From: Chrysogorgia sp. JL179-B06 | Lineage: Eukaryota; Cnidaria; Anthozoa; Scleralcyonacea; Chrysogorgiidae | DNA length: 64,000 bases | NCBI GenBank assembly: GCA_035772405.1 | Contig: JAYKKM010000382.1 | Span: 451,001-515,000, forward strand | Reading direction: 5' to 3' | Shown here: one piece after another, positions 12,036 through 23,528 of the stretch | Layout: each line of letters begins with the position of its first letter | How positions within the stretch are numbered: position 1 is the first letter of the stretch | The notes under the pieces: model-generated | Seen by the model: only the letters and a program-made list of their open reading frames with translations | The model's database searches: none | Told to the model about the DNA's origin: nothing | Position numbers and translations under genes: made by a program

Positions 12036-12600
12036 TGCCAATGGCAATTAAGTGTCATAGCTCTAAACATAGTCACTAAAATTATATTGTCTGGAAATGC
12101 GGCCAAAGTCTTTGTTCTATGTTTTTGCCCAGTTTGTGCACTTTCACGGCTACGTACTGAACACATATATTGTATTTTCTGTATATGAAGCAGTTATCCA
12201 ATAGTAATGTTTGGGTTTAATGCTTTTTAAATATTAATAAACCTAAAACAAAGGATTTGTGCATCTTCAGGTCCCCCTCAACATGAATTGCAACTCCATT
12301 GATAGCCCCTTTGAAGTTATGCCGCGTTTCCAGACCATGTTTGCCATTGACTATGCTCAAAATGACCAAATTCCTCGTGCGTGTGCATTAATACCAGGCA
12401 AGCACTGCAAATAAATGCTAATTTCCTCAACATCAAGGCCCATTATTTTTGACAACCAGATCGGCCTTAATCGTAAATATTCATGTATAAACGTGGATGT
12501 TTTAACACTGAACCAGCCAGAATTTGAATAACGTTCTTCCCATCGATCCTTTCTCCGTTAGAGTTTAAGGTTTTAAAGTTTAAAGTTTAAGGTTGAAATA
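12036..12600. other. Right flank of element A; no gene
   Basis: The first 130 bases (for example ATTATATTGTCTGGAAATGC, CCAGTTTGTGCACTTTCA) match 24285-24375. The same host repeat therefore exists elsewhere without the insertion. The remainder is unique-looking and non-coding. Confidence 0.55.
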
Positions 12601-12608
12601 CCTGAAGG

Positions 12609-12766
<158 letters not shown>

Positions 12767-12769
12767 TGC

Positions 12770-13240
12770 AAGGATTTATGGGGAAGGAAAATTTCCAGTG
12801 TTGGAATACATACATTTTAAGATCAAACCGGGACCAGTTGCGAAAAATGCAACGTTAAGGCCAGCTACGGAAGCCGTTGCCGAGAGCCTAGTCACGAGTT
12901 CTGTATATATGGTGGTGGTAATGCCGGGATAAGATTCTGGGTATATTATAGGTAATATTTGGCATTTCACTCCATCAAACTACATGTTGAAAGGTTTTAT
13001 GGTGAAATAAATTTCGAGTGTTCGAATACATACATTTTAAGACCAAACCGGGACCAGTTGCGAAAAATGCAACTTTAAGGCCTTCCGGCTGGGAATTGAA
13101 CCCGCGACCCTGCGATACTAGTGGACCACTGAGCTACGGAAGCCGTTGCCGAGAGCCAAATATTACCTATGTAATTACCTACCAGTGAAATGCCAAATAT
13201 TACCTATGTAATTAACTACCAGTGAAATGCCAAATATTAC
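12770..13240 (-). repeat. tRNA-like repeat units, inverted block
   Basis: One and a half units read on the minus strand: GGACCAGTTGCGAAAAATGC, the tRNA-like part, then GGTGGTAATGCCGGGATAAG. The unit is the reverse complement of the units at 13291-14224. The first tRNA-like segment is largely deleted (12855-12880). The second is at 13080-13153. Confidence 0.85.
13080..13153 (-). pseudogene. tRNA-Ala-like sequence, internally deleted
   Basis: Read on the minus strand it has the 5' acceptor-like CTTCCGTAGCTCAGTGG and the B-box-like GGGTTCAATTCCC, but the D arm and anticodon region are shortened. It is a member of the tRNA-like repeat, not a functional tRNA gene. Confidence 0.6.
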
Positions 13241-13252
13241 ATATATATATAT

Positions 13253-13290
<38 letters not shown>
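13241..13290. repeat. (AT)n tract at the symmetry centre of the tRNA-like units
   Basis: A short AT tract separates minus-strand units on the left from plus-strand units on the right, giving the block a palindromic plan. Confidence 0.9.
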
Positions 13291-13501
13291 GAAAGGCCGC
13301 TAAGTTGCATTTTTCGCAACTGGTCCCGGTTTGGTCTTAAAATGTATGTATTCCAACACTCGAAATTTTCCTTCACCATAAATCCTTTCAACATGTAGTT
13401 TGATCGAGTGAAATGCCAAATCATTACCTATAATATACCCAGAATCTTATCCCGGCATTACCACCATCTATACAGAACTCGTGACTAGGCTCTCGGCAAC
13501 G

Positions 13502-13575
13502 GCTTCCGTAGCTCAGTGGTCAGAGCGCTGCACTAGTAATCGCTAGGGTCGCGGGTTCAATTCCTACCGGAAGGC
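13502..13575 (+). pseudogene. tRNA-Ala(AGC)-like sequence, copy 1
   Basis: Cloverleaf elements are visible: acceptor GCTTCCG/CGGAAGG, D arm GCTCAGTGGTCAGAGC, B box GGTTCAATTCC. Compared with copies 2 and 3 the anticodon loop here is altered (CTAGTAA) and the 3' anticodon stem has an extra base. It is probably the polymerase III promoter head of a repeat rather than a working tRNA gene. Confidence 0.6.
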
Positions 13576-13779
13576 CGCTAAGTTGCATTTTCGCAACTAG
13601 GATCCCGGTTTGGTCTTAAAATGTATGTATTCCAACACTCGAAATTTTCCTTCACCATAAATCCTTTCAACATGTAGTTTGATCGAGTGAAATGCCAAAT
13701 ATTACCTATTATATACCCAGAATCTTATCCCGGCATTACCACCATATATACAGAACTCGTGACTAGGCTCTCGGCAACG

Positions 13780-13855
13780 GCTTCCGTAGCTCAGTGGTCA
13801 GAGCGCTGCACTAGCAATCGCAGGGTCGCGGGGGTTCAATTCCTACCGGAAGGCC
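13780..13855 (+). pseudogene. tRNA-Ala(AGC)-like sequence, copy 2
   Basis: Same layout as copy 1. The loop CTAGCAA would place AGC at positions 34-36 (alanine). The 3' side of the anticodon stem carries an extra C, and the T stem has two additional G bases (GCGGGGGTTC), which would disturb folding. Confidence 0.6.
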
Positions 13856-14058
13856 GCTAAGTTGCATTTTTCGCAACTGGTCCCGGTTTGGTCTTAAAAT
13901 GTATGTATTCCAACACTCGAAATTTTCCTTCACCATAAATCCTTTCAACATGTAGTTTGATCGAGTGAAAATGCCAAATATTACCTATAATATACCCAGA
14001 ATCTTATCCCGGCATTACCACCATATATACAGAACTCGTGACTAGGCTCTCGGCAACG

Positions 14059-14133
14059 GCTTCCGTAGCTCAGTGGTCAGAAGCGCTGCACTAGCAATCG
14101 CAGGGTCGCGGGTTCAATTCCTACCGGAAGGCC
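14059..14133 (+). pseudogene. tRNA-Ala(AGC)-like sequence, copy 3
   Basis: Acceptor, D arm, B box and CTAGCAA loop as in copy 2. One extra A interrupts the D arm (GTCAGAAGCGC). No CCA and no clear T-run terminator follow immediately. Confidence 0.6.
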
Positions 14134-14222
14134 GCTAAGTTGCATTTTTCGCAACTGGTCCCGGTTTGGTCTTAAAATGTATGTATTCCAACACTCGAAA
14201 TTTTCCTTCACCATAAATCCTT

Positions 14223-14224
<2 letters not shown>

Positions 14225-14310
<86 letters not shown>
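14225..14310. repeat. (AT)n microsatellite
   Basis: A pure AT tract ending the last tRNA-like unit. Confidence 0.97.
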
Positions 14311-14313
<3 letters not shown>

Positions 14314-14377
14314 CCAAGTCCACAGTTACCATAAAGCCATTATGGTGATAGCCGGTAGGGCACATTGTATACTTTCA

Positions 14378-14775
<398 letters not shown>

Positions 14776-16850
14776 CTAGAAATACGTATACGCAACAACC
14801 CCTCTCCCGCTACTTCTTTTAGTTCTTACTAACTTTTAGTTGTACCTGAATTAGATAATAAGCCCATCCATTTACCAAACTGAATAGACTTTCAGTGGAC
14901 AATATCTCTGCGAGCTTTGTGTTGTCTGAATTTATATGACATAAAAATAAATAACTAAATTCATGATTGGTAATAGTTAGTATAAACAGACACTATTGGC
15001 TGTCGAAGGAAGAAAGTGCATCTTTATCATAGGGGTGCATACATAGTGCAAATATATAGGGCCCATTCAAATTGGGTTTACTAAGACAAATATTAGGGTT
15101 TTTCCATGATTGTTGGTGTGGATAGATTATATACAGCAATTTGATAATTCTACCCACATTGGACTACTGCGATGTTGAGCTGGCAGGGGATGTGGATAAC
15201 TTAATATTGATTTATCTGGAGAGGTCTCAACGCTGAGCAGGGAAACTGATCTTTACTAACTCGGGACTTGAAACTGATTGGTTCATAGAAACCCTAGGAT
15301 TGGTACCTCTTGTAATTAGAAGAAAGTTTGATTGTGTAATGCTAGTTAAGAAATTCTGTGAAGGCATTTTCATATCATATCTAAAGAACTAATTTCATCT
15401 CAATGAATCTGTTCATACATACATGTTTTTGCACCTTATAAATTGCCTTAATTGACATCTTCAGCATTACAACTTTTGAGTTAAATTAGTTTTTGTAACA
15501 TTGTACTGAACACATATTAATTATGTGTTTATATTTGCAGTAACTTTAATTTGTTAGGAAATAAGACTGCCATTGATACCAGTGTTAGCATTGAAGGGGC
15601 TATCCTGTATAAATATTATTGTATTATAATTATTATTAATAATAATAATGCCTAACGCAGATATCATATTTTGATGGTTATCAATGCAAAAAGCCATATG
15701 TATGTGCAACAAAGCATGGCATAAAACCTATATATTCAGGACAACATGCCTATAGCCTGCTTGTTGATAATGATCTAGCTGACACAGTACTTGTTCAATC
15801 CCTAACAATTTCTGCTGACATACAGTAGTGATCGTATCAACATCCCAATTTAACATAATCCTATACCGGTATAAGCTGTACATATATTTTACATTGCAAG
15901 TCTAGGACCAGTATTGTCCAAGCCTATTATCAGACACAATAAGTTATGGCCCACTACGCCAGCTACTGAGGCCTAACATGTTTCATAATGGATGGAGTAA
16001 ACACAGATTGTTTATGGAATACAGACCAGTATACAATACATAAAGGTATAGACGATCGTCAAGCTCATATCCTCAGAAAATTATTCCCTTCTGATTACTG
16101 GTGACTCTAACCATTTGAGCAATCGAGACTCAGATGCAGAGAGATAACAATGGTCTACTGGTTCAAATTATATAAGTGCCAATGCGGCAGTTACTATACA
16201 TCAGTAATTTTAATGTGTTAACTGCTGTAGTAAATTCAACCCGCATAGAACATATATCAATAGAATCAGTATATACATCATTGTAACTCAGAATCATTTT
16301 TCTGAGGATATGAGCTTGACACTCATCCATGTATCATCTGTCTACTCCAATCTCTCCCTTATTCACTACAGCAGTGTATATATTAACACTGACCAGTGGT
16401 CCAGTATACTGTATACATGAGTAATGCTTGACGTTTATATACTACAAAATTGTAGGCCAGGATCAGGTCGTATAAACAGCTGAAACACAGCCGTAGTCTA
16501 CTATATAGGCTCATTATCAAGCACAGAATAAACATACTGTACATGAAATTTCAAAATATGAACAAACACTTACTATTCTGTAGTATTATAAAGCACAAAT
16601 TACGAGAATAACACTGGATATCGTCTTCGAGTCGCTTTGACTTGTTTCTGTCGCAATCCTTCTTGTTGTGTTTGTTTTGTCACAGAATAAGTATTGAAGT
16701 TTTGTTTTTAATAAAGACTGTCCCCTCTCGCTCTCTTCTGCTGTGCCATTCTTTATTTAAATTACTCATTCACGTACATTTCACGTTTTTTCGAGTAAAA
16801 TAACAAAATGTTCCCGCTCACGACCTAGATAAATATCCTTGTAGAACCAT
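14776..16850 (-). mobile_element. Helitron-like element, about 2.1 kb (tentative)
   Basis: Read on the minus strand it begins TCTAGGTCGTGAGCGG after ATTTA and ends GCGTATACGTATTTCTAG followed by T. The TC start, CTAG end, small palindrome about seven bases before CTAG, and A/T flanks fit Helitrons. The same 3' end occurs at 24390, 25765, 34575, 58962 and 63941, each followed by T. The interior has no recognisable Rep/helicase and is non-coding. A second near-identical copy lies inverted at 61885-63941. I am unsure of the 5' boundary, and the block could simply be part of the inverted duplication. Confidence 0.4.
16051..16320. mobile_element. MITE with tRNA-like centre
   Basis: The terminal repeat GACGATCGTCAAGCTCATAT with CCTCAGAAAA at the left is answered by TTTTTCTGAGGATATGAGC with TTGAC at the right. 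Near the left end, read on the minus strand, is GAGTCTCGATTGCTCAAATGG, which looks like a tRNA D-arm/A-box region. The same element, inverted, is at 62391-62661. Confidence 0.65.
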
Positions 16851-17005
16851 AAATATCCTTGTTTACCTACTTTTTTCCCCGTGAGGTCACGTCATCATAA
16901 CCAAGACAACCAATGTCCGTTGATAGATACCTATATTTATATATACACGGCACAAACATTTTTACAGAATACTTTGCCCTGACTCAAATGACCGCGTACA
17001 TTGTG
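16851..17005. other. Left-arm segment missing from the right arm
   Basis: About 155 bases, including a short tandem (TAAATATCCTTGT twice), that in the right arm are replaced by the block 45166-61875. No gene is seen. Confidence 0.6.
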
Positions 17006-18292
17006 TGAACAAGGCTTTAATAATGTTAAGCACATGCAATTTACATATCCACTCTCGTCCAGAAAAACGGACATTTCTGCCAATAACAAGAACGCTCTAA
17101 ATTCAGCTCTCTTGGCATCTCAGACTCTGTTGTGTATACTTTTGCTTTACTAAACAGAAATAGCTTAGTACATACAATTACTGTTTGTTTGCATGCGTCA
17201 GGTCTTTCTAACATCACAGTAACCATCTTTCGCGTTATGTAGTTTATATACCTTTCGTAACAGTTATGGTTATTTCTAAAGATATCAATAGAACAAAGAG
17301 GTGGTTCAATTTTGGATGTTTTTCAGCCCATCAGGAAAGAATTATAAATGAACAAAAGCAACTATTAACTTAAGGGACGACACGAAAGTCGCTCGTCAGA
17401 GTTATTTGCTCGTGTATTATTTTGTGTAGATATCATCAAAGCGAGCAACATACCAGATAGATATGTTGTGTTTGGATTTTCAAATGAATTAAGACGGGGG
17501 AAAAAGGAATTTCACTTAATCACATACGTCTAAGGTGGCTCATCCCATGCCTCTTTCGGCTTTTTTCCTCTCACGTTTTTTTTCTTTCAAAGATCAAGAG
17601 AGATATCTCCAATACGAAAAACGAGCATATTGTATACATGACAAAATTACAGCATTATGGTTGGTCGTGAGAATTGAAATGATTTAAATAATTGTGAGAA
17701 GAGTGCAATTAATGGTACCATGAAAAAAAAAATAAAAGGGCTGCCATTTGCAATGGATTTGTTTTATTTATTTATTTCTAAGCGCTTGGTTGATATAATA
17801 CTAGTTATAATTGGAAATTATATTGAAATGTTTTGTTATGTTGGGTTTTGTGCCGTTGGCAATCGTCTCAAAGGCCAAAGCACAACTTAACTTCAGGAAT
17901 TAAACACACATGAAGACTAATGTTTATTTTATATATCAATTCATTTATATGTAAATGATTATCAAGAATTTACTACCATAAAATTAAGGACTTATAAATA
18001 TTACAGGATATGAAGTTATCAAAGTTAGTTCTTAATCGTTTTCTTATCGGAATGCCTGCGACGCAAGTGACGCATGTTCCGAATGTTCTAATCACAAGTG
18101 TCACGGTTACAAATGTTTCATTAATTATTAATAAAGACAATTGGCTTAAAGAATATCAGAGCACATATTCTAACAATTTATAATTGGAAATTATATTGAA
18201 ATTTGCACAATTGCCACTTTAAAAAGTATGTTTTTCTCCTCTTTCTAAGAACCTCTCTTGTTCAGCATTATTAAAAATGATAAAAACATTGA
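17006..18292. other. Downstream region of the left MFSD6-like copy; no gene
   Basis: Pairs in inverted orientation with 42218-44657 and 45117-45165. At about 17638 it preserves the empty TA site of the Tc1/mariner-like MITE of the right arm, and at about 17040 the empty site of the 450-bp element. Confidence 0.7.
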
Positions 18293-18500
18293 TTACTCAC
18301 TTTCCGAGTCAATATCGTCAACATGCTCGTACTCGTCAACTTTTTCCTGTCATCAAATATGCAGTAAATAATGCAAGAATGACAGTGGTAGCAATAGAGT
18401 TATAAAACAGAGTTGTTTTTGCCTCCAATTAAACTGAAAAATAAGCCCATAGCTGTACCACCGACTCCTAGTCCAAATTGAAAAGATATCTCTGCCAATC
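18293..18500 (-). pseudogene. MFSD6-like transporter, exon 2 (left copy, frameshifted)
   Basis: On the minus strand the acceptor TTTTTATAAG precedes GATTGGCAGAGATATC, in the same place and phase as the right-hand exon 2. The frame reads GLAEISFQFGLGVGGTAMG and then breaks: an additional G in GGAGGCAAAAAC shifts the frame compared with the right copy. Beyond the shift the expected ending (acidic, EYEHVDDIDSESE then TAA) is still readable in the original frame. The exon would encode the last two membrane segments and a short acidic cytoplasmic tail. Confidence 0.75.
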
Positions 18501-18572
18501 CTTATAAAAATAAAAAAGAAACAGATCAGAAACAATCAAGGACAATGATGTATCCATTTGCCATTACTAACT

Positions 18573-19216
18573 GCTTGTTGACCGAGCGTGAGGTCTGTAC
18601 AGTGAAATATCGGAACGAGGTTTTTTTAGTACGATGCGAGCGCAGCGAGCCGAGCTTTCTATTGTATCTGATGAGCTGATTTTGAAGCCTGCATATTTGT
18701 ATAATGTTTAATTAACGAGAGATCATTAGAAACTCCGAGTTTGCAAGGAAATCGAACTGTTGACGCTTGCAAAATAGGTTTTAGTAATCTGGCAAATATA
18801 TTTTCTTTGTTAACATTAAATGCATAAAATCTTCAACCTAATTTGACGTCTCATATTCAGGCTTCTCTCACTGGATAATAAGAGCAAACGGCGGCCATTG
18901 CTAAGGGACCAAAAGTCGCAGTAAATCTGTATGTAGGCGATGAATCGTTTTACCCAGTAATTTGAAAAATGTTTTCTGGTCCTCTTTATAGTAATATTAT
19001 TTTATTTTGTCCATGGTAAGAGCACATAAACAATCAAAAAACCTCATAAGGTTCGCAGTTGGTCCCTTCGGTTGCGCAGTTGCGGACTTCCGGCTTCATT
19101 TTTTGAACAATAGTTGCTCGATCCAGTCTTTATTTAGAGATCAGTGGCCGAAGTCTGTGCAAAAAACTGAGGTCCGATATTTCACTGTACAGACTGAACA
19201 AGCGAGGTCAATACGC
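18573..19216. mobile_element. Fold-back element, about 640 bp, left arm only
   Basis: The ends share GTCTGTACAGTGAAATATCGG in inverted orientation with similar flanks (TTGTTGACCGAGCGTGAG against TATTGACCTCGCTTGTTCA). The right arm intron has no counterpart, so it entered after the duplication. No transposase frame is present. A target duplication was not found with certainty. Confidence 0.6.
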
Positions 19217-19426
19217 TGTTTATTATATTATAGCCTATAGAAGTTTTCGACAACAATTCGGTTGACTTTCTTGACTTCCGCCTACTACCGCTAGGAAGCT
19301 TTCTTGGCTTCGCTTAATTTTCAAATCTCCTGCTGGCTATTTGTCGAGCCTTCGGGTCTCTGGATAGTAAAGAACGGAAACCGAAACGACCGAAACTGGA
19401 AACCGAAACGACCGAAATCGCCGACG
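19217..19426. repeat. Short ACCGAAAC tandem words; no gene
   Basis: Around 19375-19425 the words GACCGAAA and AACCGAAACGACCGAAA repeat four times. The rest of the segment is non-coding. Confidence 0.5.
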
Positions 19427-19436
19427 CTTATTTGTC

Positions 19437-19662
19437 GGTGAAGGCTTAAAGGGATGACTCAAAAGGATCTTCACATTTTTTAGAACTACTAATCCTAACC
19501 CTAATCTCAATCTTAATCCAACCCCAACCATAACCTTGATCCTAACCTTGATCCTAACCTTAAACCTAGCCCTAACCGCAGCTATCCATAACCTAACGAA
19601 AAATAAGAACCAGAAAAAAAACAGAAAGGTCCTATTGATCGGTCATCCCTTTTAGCCTTCCC
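19437..19662. mobile_element. 226-bp MITE with 10-bp target duplication (MULE-like)
   Basis: The direct repeat CTTATTTGTC stands at 19427-19436 and 19663-19672. The ends GGTGAAGGCTTAAAGGGATG and (inverted) GGGGAAGGCTAAAAGGGATG match with few differences. The interior contains CTAACCCTAATC-type repeats and no frame. A 9-10 bp duplication is usual for Mutator-like elements. The assignment rests on that alone. Confidence 0.75.
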
Positions 19663-19672
19663 CTTATTTGTC

Positions 19673-20030
19673 ACTATTCATTGGTACTGCTCGTTGTAAT
19701 ATTTTAAAGTTCCAAATATATATTTATACACATTTGTACTATTATTCAACAGCCCTGACTTTTCACATAAACCCAGCTGCAAACATATACATGTTTACGC
19801 AGTACGGTTTATTTAATAAGGAGCAACTAAGCAATCTCCTAAAGGTGAATCATATAGTCACTATAGTGCGTAGCAATAATTAGTGTAATTTGTGTACCAG
19901 CATCTTCTTCAATTCGTCGCTATAAAAGACCTGCATCTTCCGCAGGCTCTTAATCGGGAGTGGGCAGGCGGTGCGGCGCAGGCTGGCAATAGAGTGCCAG
20001 CAATGGTTGATGGGAAGGTGATAAAAAGCA
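19673..20030. other. Small frames, no recognised gene
   Basis: A 31-base direct duplication (CAATGGTTGATGGGAAGG followed by TGATAAAAAG) flanks the next feature. On the minus strand the frame from 20062 to 19880 reads SLRRTACPLPIKSLRKMQVF, which looks like real protein but matches nothing I recognise. Confidence 0.35.
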
Positions 20031-20036
20031 ATGGTT

Positions 20037-20288
20037 TGTAACGAGCCGAGCCAACACAACACACAACGTGGTCTGGATCCAACTCAACTTTATTTCGTTT
20101 TACATTCCATATTTATCCTCTCTATGTCTAGGGCGTTATCCTTCCTTTAATTAGTTAGAGAACTATATTTGACATATCACGGATGCAGCTTGCATCCGCG
20201 GCTAATTATCTATTTACTTACTTATTATCTTCTTTATCTATTTACACATTTGCACTTTGGTTTTGTCCATTATCAGATATCCGTTACA
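20037..20288 (-). mobile_element. Solo LTR, 252 bp (LTR retrotransposon remnant)
   Basis: On the minus strand it starts TGTAACGGATATCTG and ends GGCTCGGCTCGTTACA, so it has the TG...CA ends with a short inverted repeat (TGTAACG/CGTTACA). An AATAAA followed 30-50 bases later by a GT-rich stretch (GTTGTGTGTTGTGTTGG) is the expected polyadenylation layout of an LTR. The flanks GGTT and GTTG give a 3-bp (GTT) duplication at a site whose uninterrupted form, AATGGTTGATGGG, is present at about 20001. No internal region is next to it, so it is probably a recombination-derived solo LTR. Confidence 0.55.
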
Positions 20289-20423
20289 GTTGATGGGAAG
20301 GCGATAAATGGAAAATGTTAGAGCCTGCGAAATCGTGTGTCGAAACTCTGCAAATTTGAATTGGCTTTGGAAATGGCGAAGACGCGAAGCCCGCTTGACA
20401 AACTTGCAGCTAGAGGATGCCAT
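20289..20423 (-). pseudogene. Short protein-like fragment interrupted by the solo LTR
   Basis: The frame MASSSCKFVKRASRLRHFQS continues to SIYRLPIN, where the LTR interrupts. After the LTR the text HLPINHCWHSIASLRR (20008 downward) seems to resume from a duplicated piece. The family is not recognised. It may be a decayed coding exon or retroelement fragment. Confidence 0.35.
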
Positions 20424-20977
20424 ATTGGTCTATATAAAATAGCTCTTTGTAGGTGAAAAACGCTGTGTGATTATCATATTCGAGTATTAAATAACAGCGC
20501 ACGAGTGTTTATATATTAAACGGCGATATACCGCCGAGTGTTTTACCAGCTTCTCGAGTGCCGTTATAACGGCATAAATGATATTGTATTTGATAATCGA
20601 TATATACACTGTAAAGGTGGAAATCATTCAAACTCACGTACGTCGGTAGTAATAGCACATAGCAATATAATATAATATAATACATAAATACATCAGTCAT
20701 CACCCATCCTTGTTTAGCTTTTTATGACAAACGTTACGCATCCATAGTTATGCAATTTAAACTATATTTTGTCAGTGTTTGACGGAATAATTTACTATAT
20801 CCTACATATTTCCTCTACATAGCATATTAATATTCATATAAAGCAAAAGTGTACTGGTATTTTGGCAATTATAGCGCGTATATGTTCACGCGAATAATTT
20901 AAAAATTGTCATCGAACTTATAGTATTTTACCTATAAATCTATTATTAAAACGTTCATCGACAAGTATTTTATATTT

Positions 20978-21454
20978 TCAGACCAATATTGCATTGGCGC
21001 AATTCCTGTCTCTATAGCTGCAAATCCATTCGCTGATCTCTATATATAGATCACTCAAATTAGTGGCCATTACAGAGAATCCCATTTTGGATGCAGGATT
21101 TCCCAGTCGCTTCTCGCTCTCTCCCCTTCCCGTCGATCCTCGCGCGCCTTCCACCGTCTCCATGTTGTGAACATCCGGCGGGAAATAAGCATTTTTTCGC
21201 GGTTTTTAGCGAGTCATTTTAGCAGTTTTAGCGAGGTTTTTTGCGATCATTTCCGCTATCGGCGATTTCCGGATTCGGTTTCGATCGTTTCGTTTTCCGT
21301 TCTTTACAGAGACCGAGCCTTCTTGAACTTCTTCTTTGATTTTCTCTTCTTCTGGACAATATAACTCGCTTTCCGAATGCTCACTATCACTCATGATGAG
21401 TGAAAAGTAAACTATGGAAATGTAAACCTGATATTTTGAGGAGTAATTGGTCAT
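20978..21454 (-). pseudogene. 159-codon frame with one internal stop, unknown
   Basis: On the minus strand one frame runs from 21454 to 20978 with a single TAA at 21206-21208. The first part has MSDSEHSESELYCPEEEKIK (from 21394), an acidic then basic region. The second part has METVEGARGSTGRGESEKR and ends SDLYIEISEWICSYRDRNC. The continuity of frame across the stop and the higher GC content suggest a formerly coding exon or a sequencing error at the stop. It lies in the intron of the left MFSD6-like copy. The family is not recognised. Confidence 0.4.
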
Positions 21455-21795
21455 TACAGCAAAATCCGGACCGCAAATTAACCAATGACATTGCGTAATT
21501 CAACCGGAAGTAACCCTGGCTATATAATAAAACGACATAATATCACGCGACACGTTTTCTATTTCTTAATTAAAATTCCAAAACTTTTCGCGGTGGCCAT
21601 CTTCGAGAGACCACCTGCTCTCTGTAGTTTCTGTCAAGGAGGCGTGGTGATTTGTATCCTCATGAACACAAAAACCATCGACCACTGATTCATTTTGGGC
21701 ATATTAATAAAAAACGACAAATATTCTCTGTCGGCTATAGTAAAAACTATATATAGCGTGGTATTATAGTAATATAGTCTTCAACCATGCAAATC

Positions 21796-22001
21796 AACCA
21801 CAGAGTGCGCATGATCAGGACTAAATTAATCCCACAAGCGTTATGCCTTACGAATATCTATAAGTTCAAACAATCTCATCTCCCCATCGCAGATTTAGTC
21901 CTAACCCTAACCCCCGTCTAGAATTGCTTAAACCTATAGATTAACCAAATACATAACGCTTGTGGGATTAATTAGTCCCTGCTCATGCGCACTCTGTGGT
22001 T
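21796..22001. mobile_element. 206-bp MITE with about 48-bp inverted ends
   Basis: The ends start AACCACAGAGTGCGCATGA and include ATTAATCCCACAAGCGTTATG on each side, inverted. The middle has CTAACCCTAACCCCCG. No duplication of the target is clear. It is in the left intron only. Confidence 0.75.
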
Positions 22002-22155
22002 AACTATATTTCGGCCACTATAATATCTCGATTATAACGTTTGGTGTATGATTGATCTTTTTTTTGTTTGCACTTGATATTTTTGGTATTTCCTCTACCA
22101 CAAGCAATTGGCCAATTTCTCGAATATCGATAACATTAATAATTTTTAATCTTAC

Positions 22156-23427
22156 CTAATACTACAGCAGAAGAGGCCTTTGATCCGGTTTTTGAAAAAT
22201 GGACGTTTATCGCTGAATACGAAAAACCAAATGCTGCCGGATGTAAAAAATCGATAACCAGGATTAGCCAGGGTAGTTGAAGAAACGACAAAGAAATCTC
22301 GCAAACTGCGAAGATAAATAGGGCTATCGCCATGGTTCGAAGATCACCAAGTCTGTTAATAAGCTTCCCTGCCAAAAGAAACCAGATTACTGCAAGAGTT
22401 CGACGAACTAGGCCGGCAACCGCCATGACTTTCGGGCTTCCAGAAAGCTTTGCGATTGTTGTACCAATACTCCCAGTAATATTGAAATGAATAACAGCAG
22501 CCCAACATAAAAATTAATGAATAGAATGAACATATAGTGTCTGTTAAATACAACACTTTTCACTTCGGCCCAGTTGATTACACGATGTTCGAGATATTCA
22601 AAATAGATCCATGGCAGGGCAACGAGCGACAAACTCATAGTAATGGCTACGAGTGGAAACACAACGAAGTATCCATACATGACTTTACCGCAAACTGTGT
22701 TCTTTACGTACGACGCGATCATGTGCCGACGATAAACAAAGATATACAACTTCCAATTTGTCCGCAAGCAATGTACGAACCGATTTCGCTCTCTCTTTCT
22801 TGAGGTGAGTCATAACAGCCACGTTATACAGCGATGTGGTGGATATATACAGGATGAAGCATAGCCCTCTAATCAAAACCATCAGCAGAAATATGAATGA
22901 ATAATTCGAGACAGAGGTGTTCCGTTTCAATGGGTTCCCCGTTCGTTTCACAAGGATAGACTGAGTATCTGATACTGAGATGACTGAATACTCTGCTGTT
23001 AATTTCAAACTTGGAATATTCTTGTATGGTTTGAGCGACAAATCGGAGATATTTTTAACCCACAAGGTTGTGTTCAAGATGTTTGTTGGTCCCATTATTT
23101 AAATAATCACGTTGTGTTGTATTACAGGTGCCTTGTATGACCTTAGGCAGCACTGTAAGAGGCGCCAACGACAGCAGAATAAGTGCAAGAAGGCATACAA
23201 GTAAAACCAACTTTCTTGCTCGATATCGATCAGCTAAAACTCCAATGAGAGGGACAAATATAACATGCGCTCCGCCGAGAAGTTGTTAACCCGATTTGTG
23301 TTGCAGTGAAGCCTAATTGCTTCAGGTACAATGCATAATATTCGTCAAAGATCACTATGCTTGACCAACAGAAGAAAATGAACCATCTCAATGCAACGGT
23401 TTTCAACGACCATGAGAAAGATACCAT
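22156..23427 (-). pseudogene. MFSD6-like transporter, exon 1 (left copy, at least five frameshifts)
   Basis: The start MVSFSWSLKTVALRWFIFFC and the donor TTAG|GTAAG are at the same places as in the right copy. Major-facilitator features are readable in pieces: first membrane segment with DEYYALYLKQLGFTATQIG, the loop ADRYRARK, and later segments including RRTLAVIWFLLAGKLINRLG. Compared with the right copy there are single-base gains or losses near 23283, 23105, 22780, 22725 (two bases) and 22495 plus one more near 22450. This copy cannot be read through. The transporter would be a multi-pass membrane protein of about 490 residues, whose substrate is not known for this subfamily. Confidence 0.8.
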
Positions 23428-23528
23428 GTCAGGCTTATATATAAAATACCTTGTTATGCTGAAATATTCGATAAATTCCTTAATATGTCTTCATATTTGC
23501 ATAAATATCTTGTCACAACTGAATGCGT

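Larger units (their letters stand above)
13291..14224 (+). repeat. Tandem array of about 280-bp tRNA-containing units
   Basis: The junction word AAGGCCGCTAAGTTGCAT occurs at about 13294, 13572, 13850 and 14129, so the period is 278-280. Each unit runs TGGTCCCGGTTTGGTC, ATTCCAACACTCGAAATTTT, ATCTTATCCCGGCATTACC, CTCGTGACTAGGCTCTCGG, then the tRNA-like sequence. A further single unit lies at 51036-51310 in element B. The last plus-strand unit stops abruptly at an (AT)n tract, as the others begin with one. Confidence 0.9.

Noticed and set aside
13502..14133. Functional tRNA-Ala gene cluster
   Set aside because: Each copy has stem-breaking extra bases and the surrounding unit is repeated as a whole, which fits a tRNA-derived repeat.
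19480..19600. Interstitial telomere repeats (CTAACCCTAA)
   Set aside because: The text is degenerate and lies within a MITE with its own ends. The same kind of sequence occurs in other MITEs here (11114, 21796, 54007).
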